Shown piece after piece: positions 6,597-15,519 of a stretch of DNA of 18,804 nt; the first letter of the stretch is position 1; every line of letters begins with the position of its first letter. Source of the stretch: Faecalibacterium prausnitzii (GTDB lineage: Bacteria; Bacillota; Clostridia; Oscillospirales; Ruminococcaceae); contig DCCL01000036.1 of NCBI GenBank assembly GCA_002313795.1, positions 1-18,804 of the forward strand, in the 5' to 3' direction. Position numbers and translations under genes: made by a program. A model generated the notes under the pieces. That model searched no databases. It was given only the letters and a program-made list of their open reading frames with translations, and was not told the origin of the DNA.

Positions 6597-8915
6597 ATGA
6601 AAAAGATCACCCGCCGTCAGTTCCTCGCCTCGGCCGGCGTCGGCTCTGCCGCACTGTTCCTCTCCGGACTGCCCCACGCCTATGCGGCAGAAGAGAACTG
6701 CCTGAAAAAATCCCGTTCTGCTTCCACCAACACCAATAACCTGACCTGGGATATGGCCGACGAGATCCTGACTCACATCTCCGACCCGGTATTTCCCGAT
6801 TACTCCGTGAATGTTCTGGATTATGGCGCTGTGCCCAATGACGGCAAGCTCGATACTGCCGCCATCCAGCGGGCCATCGATGAGACCAGTGCACACGGCG
6901 GCGGCACGGTCATCATCCCTTCCGGCGTGTATGATGTTGGTGCCATCACCCTGAAAAGCAACGTCAACCTGCATCTTCAGAATGAAGACACCATCCTGCG
7001 CTTTACCAAGGATATCACCCCAGCCAACTATCCGCTGGTGTTTGCCCACTATGAAGGCTCCAAGCTCTACAACTGGAGTCCCCTCATCTACGCCTATCAG
7101 CAGGAAAATATCGCTCTGACCGGCAAGGGCACCCTGGACGGCCAGGCTGACCGCAACACCTGGTGGAACTGGTCCCGCACGGTCAACCCGGATGGCAGCA
7201 TCACCAAACCCTCCAATGCAGATGTCAAAGTCCTGCGCAAGATGACCGATGACGGCACCCCTGCCGAGGAGCGTGTTTTCGGTGAGGGGCATTATCTGCG
7301 CCCCAACTTCTATCAGCCCATCGAGTGCACCAATGTCCTCATCGAGGGCGTCACTGTGACCAACTCCCCCATGTGGGAGCTGAACCCTGTGCTGTGCACC
7401 AACTTCACCGCCCGCGGCGTGACCATCAATTCCCACGGCTACAACAACGACGGCTGCGATCCTGAGAACTGCAACTATGTCCTCATTGAGAACTGCAACT
7501 TCAACACCGGTGATGACTGCATCGCTGTCAAGGCTGGCCGCAACCGGGATGGCCGTGAGTTGGGCGAGGCCGGTTATCCCACCCAGAACCTCATCATCCG
7601 CAACAATACTTTCGCAGACGGCCATGGCGGCATTGCCTGCGGCAGTGAGATGAGCGGCAGCATCAAAAACCTGTTTGCCGACAACAACACCTTCGACAGC
7701 ACCAGCTTGAACTATGCACTGCGTTTCAAGACCAATGCCGAGCGCGGCGGTTCTGTGGAAAACGTCTACCTGCGTAACTCCAGGGTGAAGTCCGTGGGCA
7801 ATGCCGTCGTCCATGCCACCATGCTGTACGACGTTGGCCGTGACGGCGATTATCTGCCCCAGTTCAAAAACATCACCATCGAGAACCTGACCAGCAACGG
7901 CGGCGAATACGGCATCTTTATGGAAGCTTTTGATGAGGTGCCCATCACCGGTCTGGTATTCCGCAATGTGGAGATCTCCAATGTCGGCACCGACATCCGC
8001 GCCCTGAACTGGGAAGACCCCATCATGGAAAACGTCACCATCAACGGTAAGAGCTATCCCCGTCCCGTAGAGACCAAAGTTCTGGGCGTCCCGGCTCCCG
8101 GCGAACGCATTGAGGGCAGCTCTAACCTGCTGGGCGGCGAAGACACCGACCTGACCTATAAATGGCTGGTCTCCGACTCTGCAGATGGCGATTACCACCT
8201 CTACCGTCTGCGTAAGAGCTATGCCGTGCCCACTGGTCTGGCCGGAAAGTATATCAAGTTTGTGGCTTCCGACCGGAGCGGCAACCGTGACACCAGTATG
8301 CCCTACAAGATCCTGAAAGACACCGAAATTGCCGGCACCACCAATGACGCTGAGCTGCTGCGTGCTGCCTCCAAGGGCTACATCGACGAGGAGGCTGATC
8401 TGGACCTGAATCGTCTCATCACAAAGCGCGACTGTGCAAAGATGCTGGGCAAGCTGTGGAACCTGACGGCTCCTTCTGCTCCTGTGGAAATATCCGACGT
8501 TCCTCAGACCGACCCCGATTACGGTGTGATCGCCGCTGTCGTTGAAGCCGGTATGATGGAACTGAAAGACCCCAACAGCACCATTGCTCAGGGCACACTG
8601 TACAACGCCGGTGTTTCCAGCGATGAAAGCTCCAAGCGCACCGCTTTCCTGCCCGATTCTACCATCGACCGCGACGAGATGGGCTACATTGCCCTGCTGT
8701 CCTGCGGTGTACCCTACAACGAAACTCTGGGCACCCAGCCGAAGTTCGCTGATTCCAGCGAGATCGAGTCCGTCTACAAGTCCAACGTAGGTGCCAGCGC
8801 TTACTTTGGATTCATCACTGCCAAGAGTGGCAACTACTTCATGCCAAAAGAGAAGACCACGCTGGATGACCTGATCCGCATCGTGGAACGCATCTCTGAT
8901 TTTGCCAACAAATAA
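6597..8915 (+). CDS. Tat-exported GH28 polygalacturonase-like glycoside hydrolase with SLH-like C-terminus
   Basis: A 772-residue exported enzyme predicted to hydrolyse galacturonic acid linkages in pectin. The N-terminus has a twin-arginine signal (TRRQFLA, residues 5-11, then a hydrophobic stretch) with likely cleavage after AYA (28-30). The beta-helix domain runs about 70-495, opening with DYGAVPNDG (75-83). All GH28 site motifs are present: Asn283-Asn284-Asp285 (NND in place of the usual NTD), GDD with Asp306-Asp307, the GHG motif at 342-344, and Arg376-Phe377-Lys378 for RIK. An Ig-like stretch (about 500-572) follows, then two SLH-like segments (about 590-660 and 685-765), possibly for wall attachment. 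AAGGAGG at 6582-6588 marks ATG 6597. It is alone between its own promoter and terminator, with no pectin gene cluster nearby. Exact substrate (polygalacturonan, rhamnogalacturonan) is unknown. Confidence 0.9.
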   Translation: MKKITRRQFLASAGVGSAALFLSGLPHAYAAEENCLKKSRSASTNTNNLTWDMADEILTHISDPVFPDYSVNVLDYGAVPNDGKLDTAAIQRAIDETSAHGGGTVIIPSGVYDVGAITLKSNVNLHLQNEDTILRFTKDITPANYPLVFAHYEGSKLYNWSPLIYAYQQENIALTGKGTLDGQADRNTWWNWSRTVNPDGSITKPSNADVKVLRKMTDDGTPAEERVFGEGHYLRPNFYQPIECTNVLIEGVTVTNSPMWELNPVLCTNFTARGVTINSHGYNNDGCDPENCNYVLIENCNFNTGDDCIAVKAGRNRDGRELGEAGYPTQNLIIRNNTFADGHGGIACGSEMSGSIKNLFADNNTFDSTSLNYALRFKTNAERGGSVENVYLRNSRVKSVGNAVVHATMLYDVGRDGDYLPQFKNITIENLTSNGGEYGIFMEAFDEVPITGLVFRNVEISNVGTDIRALNWEDPIMENVTINGKSYPRPVETKVLGVPAPGERIEGSSNLLGGEDTDLTYKWLVSDSADGDYHLYRLRKSYAVPTGLAGKYIKFVASDRSGNRDTSMPYKILKDTEIAGTTNDAELLRAASKGYIDEEADLDLNRLITKRDCAKMLGKLWNLTAPSAPVEISDVPQTDPDYGVIAAVVEAGMMELKDPNSTIAQGTLYNAGVSSDESSKRTAFLPDSTIDRDEMGYIALLSCGVPYNETLGTQPKFADSSEIESVYKSNVGASAYFGFITAKSGNYFMPKEKTTLDDLIRIVERISDFANK

Positions 8916-8944
8916 TCCTTTCCTCTGCGTTTCTCTTCCTATGT

Positions 8945-8992
8945 ACTCCCCGTCGGAAGCACTGCTCTGTGTGCTCCCTGCGGGGAGTTTTT
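8945..8992 (+). terminator. Terminator after the GH28 gene
   Basis: ACTCCCCG (8945-8952) pairs with CGGGGAGT (8981-8988), with further partial pairing inside the 28-nt interior, followed by a T-run (8988-8992) and a second T-run a few bases on. It lies 30 nt past the GH28 stop. Confidence 0.85.
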
Positions 8993-8999
8993 GATTTTT

Positions 9000-9035
9000 C
9001 CAAAAGAAAGGACCACGCTCCGAAAAGCGTGGTCC
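9000..9035 (-). terminator. Terminator for the leftward gene cluster
   Basis: A perfect 10-bp stem, GGACCACGCT (9010-9019) and AGCGTGGTCC (9026-9035), has a 6-nt loop. Read on the minus strand it is followed by a T-rich tract (TTTCTTTT), and it starts about 30 nt past the stop of the small membrane gene. It separates the convergent GH28 and leftward transcripts; the plus-side flank is only weakly T-rich. Confidence 0.85.
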
Positions 9036-9065
9036 TTCTCTGTTTTCCATGTCCTGCTCTTTTGT

Positions 9066-9236
9066 TTATTTCGACTGGTTATTATCCCTGATGCACTTCA
9101 TGATGCAGCATCCCATCACGATGACGGGGAGCACGAGCCGCAGACCCATGGGGTCATCCCAGCTTATGAGTTCATCCAGGAAATATCCGACGAGCCACGC
9201 TGCCAGCGTGAAGACAGTCGCCCATCCATAGCTCAT
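9066..9236 (-). CDS. Small (56-residue) membrane protein of unknown function
   Basis: A 56-residue open frame from ATG at 9236 to TAA at 9066-9068. GGAGAT (minus-strand image of 9243-9248) lies at a good distance upstream of the start. It has two hydrophobic segments, roughly 5-20 and 32-48, separated by an acidic, tryptophan-containing loop (DELISWDDP, 21-29). Cysteines 43, 44 and 48 are near the second segment, and the end is polar. The frame starts 15 nt after the metallo-beta-lactamase stop, and the leftward terminator follows about 30 nt after its stop, so it sits naturally as the last gene of that operon. I do not recognise the family. Support is the ribosome binding site, operon spacing and hydrophobic pattern, not homology. 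Confidence 0.6.
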   Translation of the reverse strand: MSYGWATVFTLAAWLVGYFLDELISWDDPMGLRLVLPVIVMGCCIMKCIRDNNQSK

Positions 9237-9251
9237 TTTACCATCTCCGTT

Positions 9252-10403
9252 TTACTTGATGCAGGTGGAGCAGGGGCTGTAGCCTGCCGCAATGGCCTCA
9301 TCGTAGCTGGAGAAGACGGTCTGGTTCTTCTCTGCCGGGAGGTTCGGGCAGGTGGGCAGGTGGAACTTTTTGCTGTTCACGTTGCCGATATAGGCCTGCT
9401 GTGCCGTGCTGGACGCCGCCGGGTCGGTGGGATTCAGTTCGGCGTCGGTGGCAAAGTGCTCTGTGCCCACCGTGTAGTTCTGACCGTCACTGGAAATGGT
9501 GATGGTGCCCAGCAGGTCGGTGCGGTAGACATCCACGCCCGCATCCCGCAGGATGCTCAGAGTCTCCTCGTGGGGGTGGCCATATTTGTTGTTGACGCCG
9601 CAGGAGATAATGCCCATCTCGGGCAGGACGGCGTTGAGGAACACATAGCTGGTGGAAGTGCTGGAACCGTGGTGGCCCACCTGAAGCACATCCGCCTTGA
9701 GGTTTGCGCCGCTGTTCACCAGATCCCGCTCGGCGTCCGCCTCCATGTCGCCGGTGAGGAGGAAGCTGGTAGAACCGTAATCAATGCGGAGGACGATGGA
9801 GGTATCGTTGGTGTCGCTGTACTGGGCCACCGGGCCAAGCATGGTCACGGTCGCGCTGCCCAGCGGCCACTGGGTGCCTACCGTGGGCACCTCCACCTGC
9901 AGGTTCTGCTGCTGGGTGTACTTGACGAAATCCTTAAAGCACTTGGTGGAGGCCTCCGTCACCGGGGCATAGACGTGATACGCTGGGAAATAGGCCAGCG
10001 CAGCCGCCAGACCGCCTACGTGGTCTTCATGGGCGTGGGAGCAGAAGACATATTCCAGCTGCTCCCCCCCCTGATTCTGCAGGTAGGAGACCACCAGACT
10101 GCCATCGTCCACATTGCCGCCGTCGTAGAGCATAAACTTTCCGTCACACTCCACCAGCACACTGAGGGCCTGCCCCACGTCGATGAAATGCATCTGGAAG
10201 GCAGCTGTCTGCCCGTCGGCAGGGGTCGTGTCAGTCTGGGAAGAGGCGGGGTTGGGCATGACGTCCCCGCTGCCGCCCGGGATGACGGAAGAGGTATCAC
10301 AGGCTGCAAGGCTCAGGGCAAGGGCTGCGGCCAGAGCCAGCGCCGCAAGACGGCGCAGCGGATGCTGCCAGAAGCTTACTTTTTCTTTTTCGAAGTTTTC
10401 CAC
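9252..10403 (-). CDS. ComEC/Rec2-like metallo-beta-lactamase-fold lipoprotein
   Basis: A 383-residue exported metallohydrolase. Residues 17-35 form a lipoprotein signal ending in the lipobox LAAC (Cys35), so it is tethered to the outer face of the membrane. The metallo-beta-lactamase domain (about 70-320) has the metal ligands in SHAHEDH (122-128), TGD (217-219) and GHHGS (243-247), plus NxxGHPH (272-278), the pattern of the hydrolase part of the DNA-uptake protein ComEC. The C-terminus (338-383) holds His348, Cys352, Cys378 and Cys381 in an Ada-like metal-binding arrangement seen at the end of many secreted nucleases. A nuclease acting on DNA outside the cell is plausible but inferred. The start is GTG 10403, read from the sequence; the only upstream ATG (10410) is out of frame. 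It overlaps the end of the radical SAM gene by 28 nt in another frame. Confidence 0.85.
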   Translation of the reverse strand: MENFEKEKVSFWQHPLRRLAALALAAALALSLAACDTSSVIPGGSGDVMPNPASSQTDTTPADGQTAAFQMHFIDVGQALSVLVECDGKFMLYDGGNVDDGSLVVSYLQNQGGEQLEYVFCSHAHEDHVGGLAAALAYFPAYHVYAPVTEASTKCFKDFVKYTQQQNLQVEVPTVGTQWPLGSATVTMLGPVAQYSDTNDTSIVLRIDYGSTSFLLTGDMEADAERDLVNSGANLKADVLQVGHHGSSTSTSYVFLNAVLPEMGIISCGVNNKYGHPHEETLSILRDAGVDVYRTDLLGTITISSDGQNYTVGTEHFATDAELNPTDPAASSTAQQAYIGNVNSKKFHLPTCPNLPAEKNQTVFSSYDEAIAAGYSPCSTCIK

Positions 10404-12460
10404 GATGCATTCTCTTTCTGTTGAATGTTGTTGGTCTTGCCGGGCTTACGGGCCGGAGCGGAATGGGGCGCGAACCGCGCGCCGGGGCTGGGCTGACGGC
10501 CCGCCGTGCTGCGGCCTGCCGGGGCAGCATTGCGGCCCTGAGGTCTGGCCGCCTTCCTGCCCTTGCCTCTGGGCCGGACGGTATAGGTGCCATCGCCGTG
10601 GATGGTCACATCGGCAGCTTCCGCTCTGCGGGCAGAGCGCTGGACGGCGATGCGGCCTTCGGCAGGCACCAGCAGGGGGATGAGGTCTTCCCGGTGGGTC
10701 ATCTTCAGCGCCTTGACCACCTTCTCGGCATTGCGGGGCTCATAATACTGGAGCAGCGCCCGCTGCAGGGCCTTGCCCTCTGCGGTCTTTTCCACGAACA
10801 CCGGCTTCAAGGTGTAGGGGTCAAGGCCGGTGTAGAACATACAGGTGCTGACCGTACCCGGGGTGGGATAGAAATCCTGCACCTGTTCGGGGCGCATATG
10901 GTTCTTATAGAGGTACTCGGCCAGATAGACGGCATCCTTGAGGGTACTGCCCGGGTGGCTGGACATGAGGTAGGGCACGAGATACTGCTTTTTGCCCGCC
11001 TTCTTGCTCAGCTCATAGAACTTATCCTTGAACTTGTTAAAGGTCTCGATGGGAGGCTTGCCCATGTAGGCGAGGGTATTGGGGGCGCAGTGTTCCGGGG
11101 CCACCTTCAGCTGACCGGAGACATGATACTTCACCAGTTCCTTGAAGAAGGTATCGTCGGGGTCGGCCATGAGGTAGTCGAACCGGATGCCGCTGCGGAT
11201 GAAGACCTTCTTGACGCCGGGCAGTTCCCGGACGCGGCGGAGGATCTTGAGATAATCGCTGTGGTCCACGATCATGTGCGAACAGGTCGTGGGGGCAAGG
11301 CAGTGCTTGCCGCCGTTGCACATACCCCGCAGCATCTGTTCCCGGCAGGACGGGAACCGGAAATTGGCGGTGGGGCCGCCGATGTCGTGGATATAGCCCT
11401 TGAAGTCGGGCTCGTGGGTCATCCGCTCTGCCTCAGCCACAATGCTGTCGGCACTGCGGCTGGTGACACGCCGCCCCTGATGGAGCTGGATGGCGCAGAA
11501 GTTACATCCGCCGAAGCAGCCTCGGTTCTGGATGATGGAGAACTGCACCTCCCGGATGGCAGGCACACCGCCCATGGCCTCGTAGATGGGATGATACCGG
11601 CGGGTATAGGGCAGAGCGTAGACCTTATCCAGTTCCCAGCGCACCAGAGGCTTGGCCGGGATGTTCTGCACGAGATATTTCTCGCTCTGTTTCTGGACGA
11701 CGATATTGCCGCTGACCACGTCCTGATTGTCCATCTGGATGCGGCAGGCCTTAGCGTAGGCCACCTTATCGCTGGCAACTTTCCTGAAGCCGGCGCACTC
11801 CACGTACCGCTCGGGCAGGTGGTCGAAATCGGTCATGTAACAGGTGCCGTCCACATCGGTGATGGAGCTTACCGGCTCACCAGCGGCAAGGCGGCGGGCA
11901 ATTTCCACCGTCTGGTGCTCACCCATGCCGAAGCTGATGATGTCGGCCCCGGAGTCCTCCGCGATGCTGGGCAGGACGGTATCCAGCCAGTAGTCATAGT
12001 GGGCAAAGCGGCGGAGGGATGCTTCCAGACCGCCCAGGATCACGGGCAGGTCGGGATAAGCCTGCTTGGCCAGCTTCGTGTAGACGGTGGCGCTGCGGTC
12101 GGGCCGCGCGCCGCCCATGCCGCCGGGAGAATATTCATCCTCGGCGCGGGGGATCTTGGCAACAGAATAATGGCTCACCATGCTGTCCACATTGCCGCCG
12201 CCGATGAAGAAGCCATATTTCGGCTTTCCGAACCGCTTGAAGTCCTCGCAGTCGGTGTAGCGGGGCTGGGCCAGCACGCCCACCCGGTAGCCCTCAGCTT
12301 CCAGCAGGCGGCTGATGATGGCGGTGCCGAAGCTGGGGTGGTCTACGTAGGCGTCACCGCCCACCACCACGAAGTCCAGCTCATCCCACCCCCGGGCTTC
12401 CATGTCGGCCCGGCTGATGGGGAGAAATTCAGTGTAGATTGTTTGGGAAGAGTTGTCCAT
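10376..12460 (-). CDS. ygiQ: YgiQ-family radical SAM protein
   Basis: A 694-residue protein of the YgiQ/UPF0313 family. The radical SAM cluster ligands are Cys315, Cys319 and Cys322 (CFGGCNFC), binding a [4Fe-4S] cluster and S-adenosylmethionine. The N-terminal about 290 residues form the family's B12-binding-like domain with DFVVVGGDAYVDHPSFG near 29-45 and ILGGLEASLRRFAHYDYW near 141-158. The substrate is unknown; these proteins are cytosolic. The tail from about residue 605 to the end is a basic, low-complexity extension rich in Arg, Ala, Gly, Pro and Lys that is absent from the family core. AAGGAGC precedes ATG 12460, 14 nt after the ftsK stop, so the gene is probably co-transcribed with ftsK. 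Its end contains the start of the metallo-beta-lactamase gene, so those two are translationally coupled. Confidence 0.93.
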   Translation of the reverse strand: MDNSSQTIYTEFLPISRADMEARGWDELDFVVVGGDAYVDHPSFGTAIISRLLEAEGYRVGVLAQPRYTDCEDFKRFGKPKYGFFIGGGNVDSMVSHYSVAKIPRAEDEYSPGGMGGARPDRSATVYTKLAKQAYPDLPVILGGLEASLRRFAHYDYWLDTVLPSIAEDSGADIISFGMGEHQTVEIARRLAAGEPVSSITDVDGTCYMTDFDHLPERYVECAGFRKVASDKVAYAKACRIQMDNQDVVSGNIVVQKQSEKYLVQNIPAKPLVRWELDKVYALPYTRRYHPIYEAMGGVPAIREVQFSIIQNRGCFGGCNFCAIQLHQGRRVTSRSADSIVAEAERMTHEPDFKGYIHDIGGPTANFRFPSCREQMLRGMCNGGKHCLAPTTCSHMIVDHSDYLKILRRVRELPGVKKVFIRSGIRFDYLMADPDDTFFKELVKYHVSGQLKVAPEHCAPNTLAYMGKPPIETFNKFKDKFYELSKKAGKKQYLVPYLMSSHPGSTLKDAVYLAEYLYKNHMRPEQVQDFYPTPGTVSTCMFYTGLDPYTLKPVFVEKTAEGKALQRALLQYYEPRNAEKVVKALKMTHREDLIPLLVPAEGRIAVQRSARRAEAADVTIHGDGTYTVRPRGKGRKAARPQGRNAAPAGRSTAGRQPSPGARFAPHSAPARKPGKTNNIQQKENASWKTSKKKK

Positions 12461-12474
12461 AATGCTCCTTACTT

Positions 12475-15396
12475 TTATGATTCATCCGGCTGATTCATCT
12501 GCATCTCCAGCCACTGCTGGCGGCTGATGAGGACAGCGCGGGGCTTGGCACCCTCGTAGGGGCCGATGATGCCTTTTTCTTCCATCTCGTCCATGATGCG
12601 GGCGGCACGGGCATAGCCCAGCTTGCAGCGGCGCTGCAGCAGGCTGGTGGAAGCCTGACCGGCGTCGATGACCACTTCCACGGCCTGCTTGAGCATCGGG
12701 TCGCTCTCCGGCTCATCGTCTGCGTCGGAGCTGCTGCCCTTCTTACCATCCTGAATGGCGTGCTTTTCCATGGCCTCGATCATGGCCTCGTCGTACTGGA
12801 CGGTGGCGCTCTTCTTGATGAAGTCCAGCACCCGGCTGATCTCCTCATCCCGGACAAAGGTGCCCTGGATACGGGTAGGCTTGGATGCACCCACAGGCAT
12901 GAAGAGCATATCGCCCATGCCCAGCAGCTTTTCGGCACCGGCACCGTCGAGGATGGTGCGGCTGTCCACCTGACTGGACACGGCGAAGGCGATACGGCTG
13001 GGGATGTTGGCCTTGATAAGGCCGGTGATGACGTCCACGCTGGGGCGCTGGGTAGCCACGATGAGGTGCATACCGGCGGCGCGGGCCTTCTGGGCGATGC
13101 GGCAGATGGAGTCTTCCACATCCTTGCCCACCACCATCATCAGGTCGGCCAGCTCATCGATGATGATGGCGATGTAGGGCATCTTTTCCAGATTGGGGTC
13201 ATTGGCCGCAAGCTTATTGAAAGACTTGATATCGCGGACATTGTTCTCTGCAAAGAGATGATAGCGGCGCTCCATCTCCTGCACCGCACCGCCCAGTGCA
13301 CCGGCCGCCTTGCGGGGCTCGGTGACGACGGGCATCAGCAGGTGGGGGATGCCGTTATACTCGGCCAGCTCGACCACCTTGGGGTCGATGAGCAGCAGCT
13401 TCACATCCTCGGGGCTGGAGCGGAAGAGCAGGCTCATGATGATGCTGTTGACACAGACGGATTTACCGCTGCCGGTACTGCCGGCGATGAGCAGATGTGG
13501 CATCTTGCAGAGGTCGGCCACCTGTGCCACACCGGCGATATCCTTGCCGAGGGCGATGCCCAGCGGCGAGGTCATATGCAGGAAGCTCTGGCTCTCGAAG
13601 ATACTGCGGATGTACACCGGAGTCTTTTTCCGGTTGGGCACCTCGATGCCCACGGCAGGCTTGCCGGGGATGGGAGCCTCCATGCGGACATCGGCTACGG
13701 CAAGGTTCAGGGCGATATCATCTGCCAGCGAGGTAATACGGCTGATCTTGACGCCCGCCATGGGCTGCACCTCATACCGGGTGACCGAGGGGCCCCGGGA
13801 GATATCCAGCACGCGGGTGCGGACGCCAAAGCTTTCCAGCGTATCCACCAGCTTTTGGGCGTTGGCCTTCAGCTCATCCTCGGCGTTGGGGTCGCTCTCC
13901 TCGGGGGCGCGCTCAAACAGCTCGATCGACGGGTACTGATACTGATAGCTTTCCTCTGCCTCCGGCTCTTCTGCGGGAGCCTTTGCAGCCTCTTCCTCCG
14001 AGACGGCGGGCTTTTCCATAGCCGCAGCCACCAGCGTGTTGATGTCTTTTTCCTCCACCGGGTCGCTGGTGATGCTGATCCAGCCGTCCTCATCCGGCGC
14101 AGAGCGGAACGCCACTGCATTCTCGGCGCTCACCGGCTGGGAAGCCGGTTCGGCGGGCTGCACAGGCTTGTCCGGATAGACCGGGATGCCGAAGGAGAGC
14201 GGCGGTTCCGCCGACTCTTCCGGCTTTGCTTCCTCTGCCGGGGCGGCAGGCGTCTCCGCTGGCTCCTCTTCCGGCTGGACCGCGAAGAAATCCTCGGCAG
14301 CGGTGTCCACCGCATCCGGCACGATAGGAGTCACCGTGGCCCGGATGGGCGCTTTGCGGAGCGGGTCCATCCCGAAGGTACCGCCGGGCCCAAGGATGAT
14401 GGGCTCGATGGGCTCACTGCCGCCATCGGTGACAGGCGTGTGGTCGGGGCCGAGGTCTACATCAAAGGGAGCACGGGGCTTCGGCTTTTCCACCTGCACC
14501 GGGGCAGGTCCCGGTTCCGGCACGGGCTGAGGCTGCACCGGCGGTGCGGCAGGGGCGGCCTGCGGCTCTGCTCCCTGTGCTGCCATCTGCTGGTGGCCCC
14601 AGTGGAACACATTGGCCAGCCAGCCGGGCGTCCGGATGTGGAAGGCTGTGGGCTCCGGCTCTTCGTCATAGCCGCCGTAATAGTCCTCATATTCGCCCTC
14701 GCCCACCTCGTCTTCCGGCAGGTCTTCGGTGCCGTCCCACTCTTCGGCGCTCTCAGCCTCAGCGGCGGCACGCTCTGCCAGACGCTCAGCCCGGCGGGCC
14801 ACGCTCTGCTCATGGAGCGCAAGGCCCTTTTCCTGGATGCTGCCGCCTATGACACAGAACCACTGCCAGAGCTCAGCCGGGGTGATATCAAAGATGTAGA
14901 GGCTGGCGCAGACCGCCAGCGCCACCATGACCAGATTGGCGGCAGGTCTGCCGCAGAGCAGCAGCAGCGTGCCGCCCAGCACCGCACCCAGTGCGCCGCC
15001 CGAGAACCAGGCATTGACGCCATTTGCATAACAGGCTGCCGTCATCTGGGCCGTCGTCTGGTCGGCGGGGATATTGGAGAACACGATGACGGTGCCGCTG
15101 GCAAAGATGAGCCCCAGCGCAAGTTTCAGGATATGGGGCAGCAGCTCTTCTCCCCGGGTGTAGAGGATGGCCAGATAGCAGACCGCTGCACCCAGCACAA
15201 AGCTGCCGCAGCCGAACAGTCCGAACAGCAGGTCGTGCATGGCACGCCAGGCCGAACTGCCCGGCACAAAGGCCAGTGCAGCGAGCACCAGCCCCAGGAA
15301 CAGGGTTACGAGCCCTTCGGTCATCCTCTCCTGCGTCCGGTTTTTTCTGCGCGGCGTTCGGCCCCGCGCTGCGGCCCTGCGTTTTCGTTTTGCCAT
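12475..15396 (-). CDS. ftsK: DNA translocase FtsK/SpoIIIE
   Basis: A 973-residue septal DNA pump that moves chromosomes away from the closing division septum. It begins with a basic N-terminus (1-22) and about four membrane helices (30-50, 57-79, 87-110, 132-170). A long acidic, Pro/Ala/Glu-rich linker spans about 200-500. The motor then has FtsK alpha and beta domains with Walker A GSTGSGKS (639-646) and Walker B ending IIIDE (Asp747, Glu748). The winged-helix gamma domain (about 895-960) reads DNA orientation sequences. The protein is longer than B. subtilis SpoIIIE (about 790 residues), and the linker accounts for the excess. Start ATG 15396 with an upstream AAGGAAACAGG; the ribosome binding site is not ideal. 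It has its own promoter at 15490-15518, lies just after tepA, and precedes ygiQ by 14 nt. The minus-strand leader (about 85 nt) can form a small GGGG/CCCC hairpin. Confidence 0.97.
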   Translation of the reverse strand: MAKRKRRAAARGRTPRRKNRTQERMTEGLVTLFLGLVLAALAFVPGSSAWRAMHDLLFGLFGCGSFVLGAAVCYLAILYTRGEELLPHILKLALGLIFASGTVIVFSNIPADQTTAQMTAACYANGVNAWFSGGALGAVLGGTLLLLCGRPAANLVMVALAVCASLYIFDITPAELWQWFCVIGGSIQEKGLALHEQSVARRAERLAERAAAEAESAEEWDGTEDLPEDEVGEGEYEDYYGGYDEEPEPTAFHIRTPGWLANVFHWGHQQMAAQGAEPQAAPAAPPVQPQPVPEPGPAPVQVEKPKPRAPFDVDLGPDHTPVTDGGSEPIEPIILGPGGTFGMDPLRKAPIRATVTPIVPDAVDTAAEDFFAVQPEEEPAETPAAPAEEAKPEESAEPPLSFGIPVYPDKPVQPAEPASQPVSAENAVAFRSAPDEDGWISITSDPVEEKDINTLVAAAMEKPAVSEEEAAKAPAEEPEAEESYQYQYPSIELFERAPEESDPNAEDELKANAQKLVDTLESFGVRTRVLDISRGPSVTRYEVQPMAGVKISRITSLADDIALNLAVADVRMEAPIPGKPAVGIEVPNRKKTPVYIRSIFESQSFLHMTSPLGIALGKDIAGVAQVADLCKMPHLLIAGSTGSGKSVCVNSIIMSLLFRSSPEDVKLLLIDPKVVELAEYNGIPHLLMPVVTEPRKAAGALGGAVQEMERRYHLFAENNVRDIKSFNKLAANDPNLEKMPYIAIIIDELADLMMVVGKDVEDSICRIAQKARAAGMHLIVATQRPSVDVITGLIKANIPSRIAFAVSSQVDSRTILDGAGAEKLLGMGDMLFMPVGASKPTRIQGTFVRDEEISRVLDFIKKSATVQYDEAMIEAMEKHAIQDGKKGSSSDADDEPESDPMLKQAVEVVIDAGQASTSLLQRRCKLGYARAARIMDEMEEKGIIGPYEGAKPRAVLISRQQWLEMQMNQPDES

Positions 15397-15489
15397 TTTT
15401 TCTATAACCTGTTTCCTTATTTATATGGAGGGGCAGCGATGCCTTGCAGCAGGGTCCCCTAACGGATAGCGATACGATTCGATTCTTTC

Positions 15490-15518
15490 ATTGTACCACG
15501 TCAAAAGTCAAATGGCAA
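15490..15518 (-). promoter_or_regulatory. Sigma-A-type promoter for ftsK, abutting the tepA stop codon
   Basis: On the minus strand, TTGCCA (15513-15518) and TACAAT (15490-15495) are 17 nt apart. The -35 sits directly after the end of tepA, so ftsK can be expressed apart from tepA while read-through from tepA is still possible (no terminator is seen between them). Confidence 0.7.
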
Positions 15519-15519
15519 T

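Noticed and set aside
6513..9050. 845-residue open frame on the minus strand over the GH28 gene
   Set aside because: It is an antisense shadow of a GC-rich gene with a clear ribosome binding site, signal peptide and catalytic motifs on the other strand. The shadow has no recognisable domain.
8991..10424. 477-residue open frame on the plus strand over the hydrolase gene
   Set aside because: Starts inside a terminator hairpin region and lies antisense to a gene with intact metal-site motifs.
10421..12493. 690-residue open frame on the plus strand over the YgiQ gene
   Set aside because: Shadow of the radical SAM gene; no ribosome binding site or family match.
12760..15462. 900-residue open frame on the plus strand over ftsK
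   Set aside because: Antisense to an unmistakable FtsK with Walker motifs; its sequence is compositionally odd, rich in His, Gly, Asp and Leu as expected from reverse-complement codon bias.
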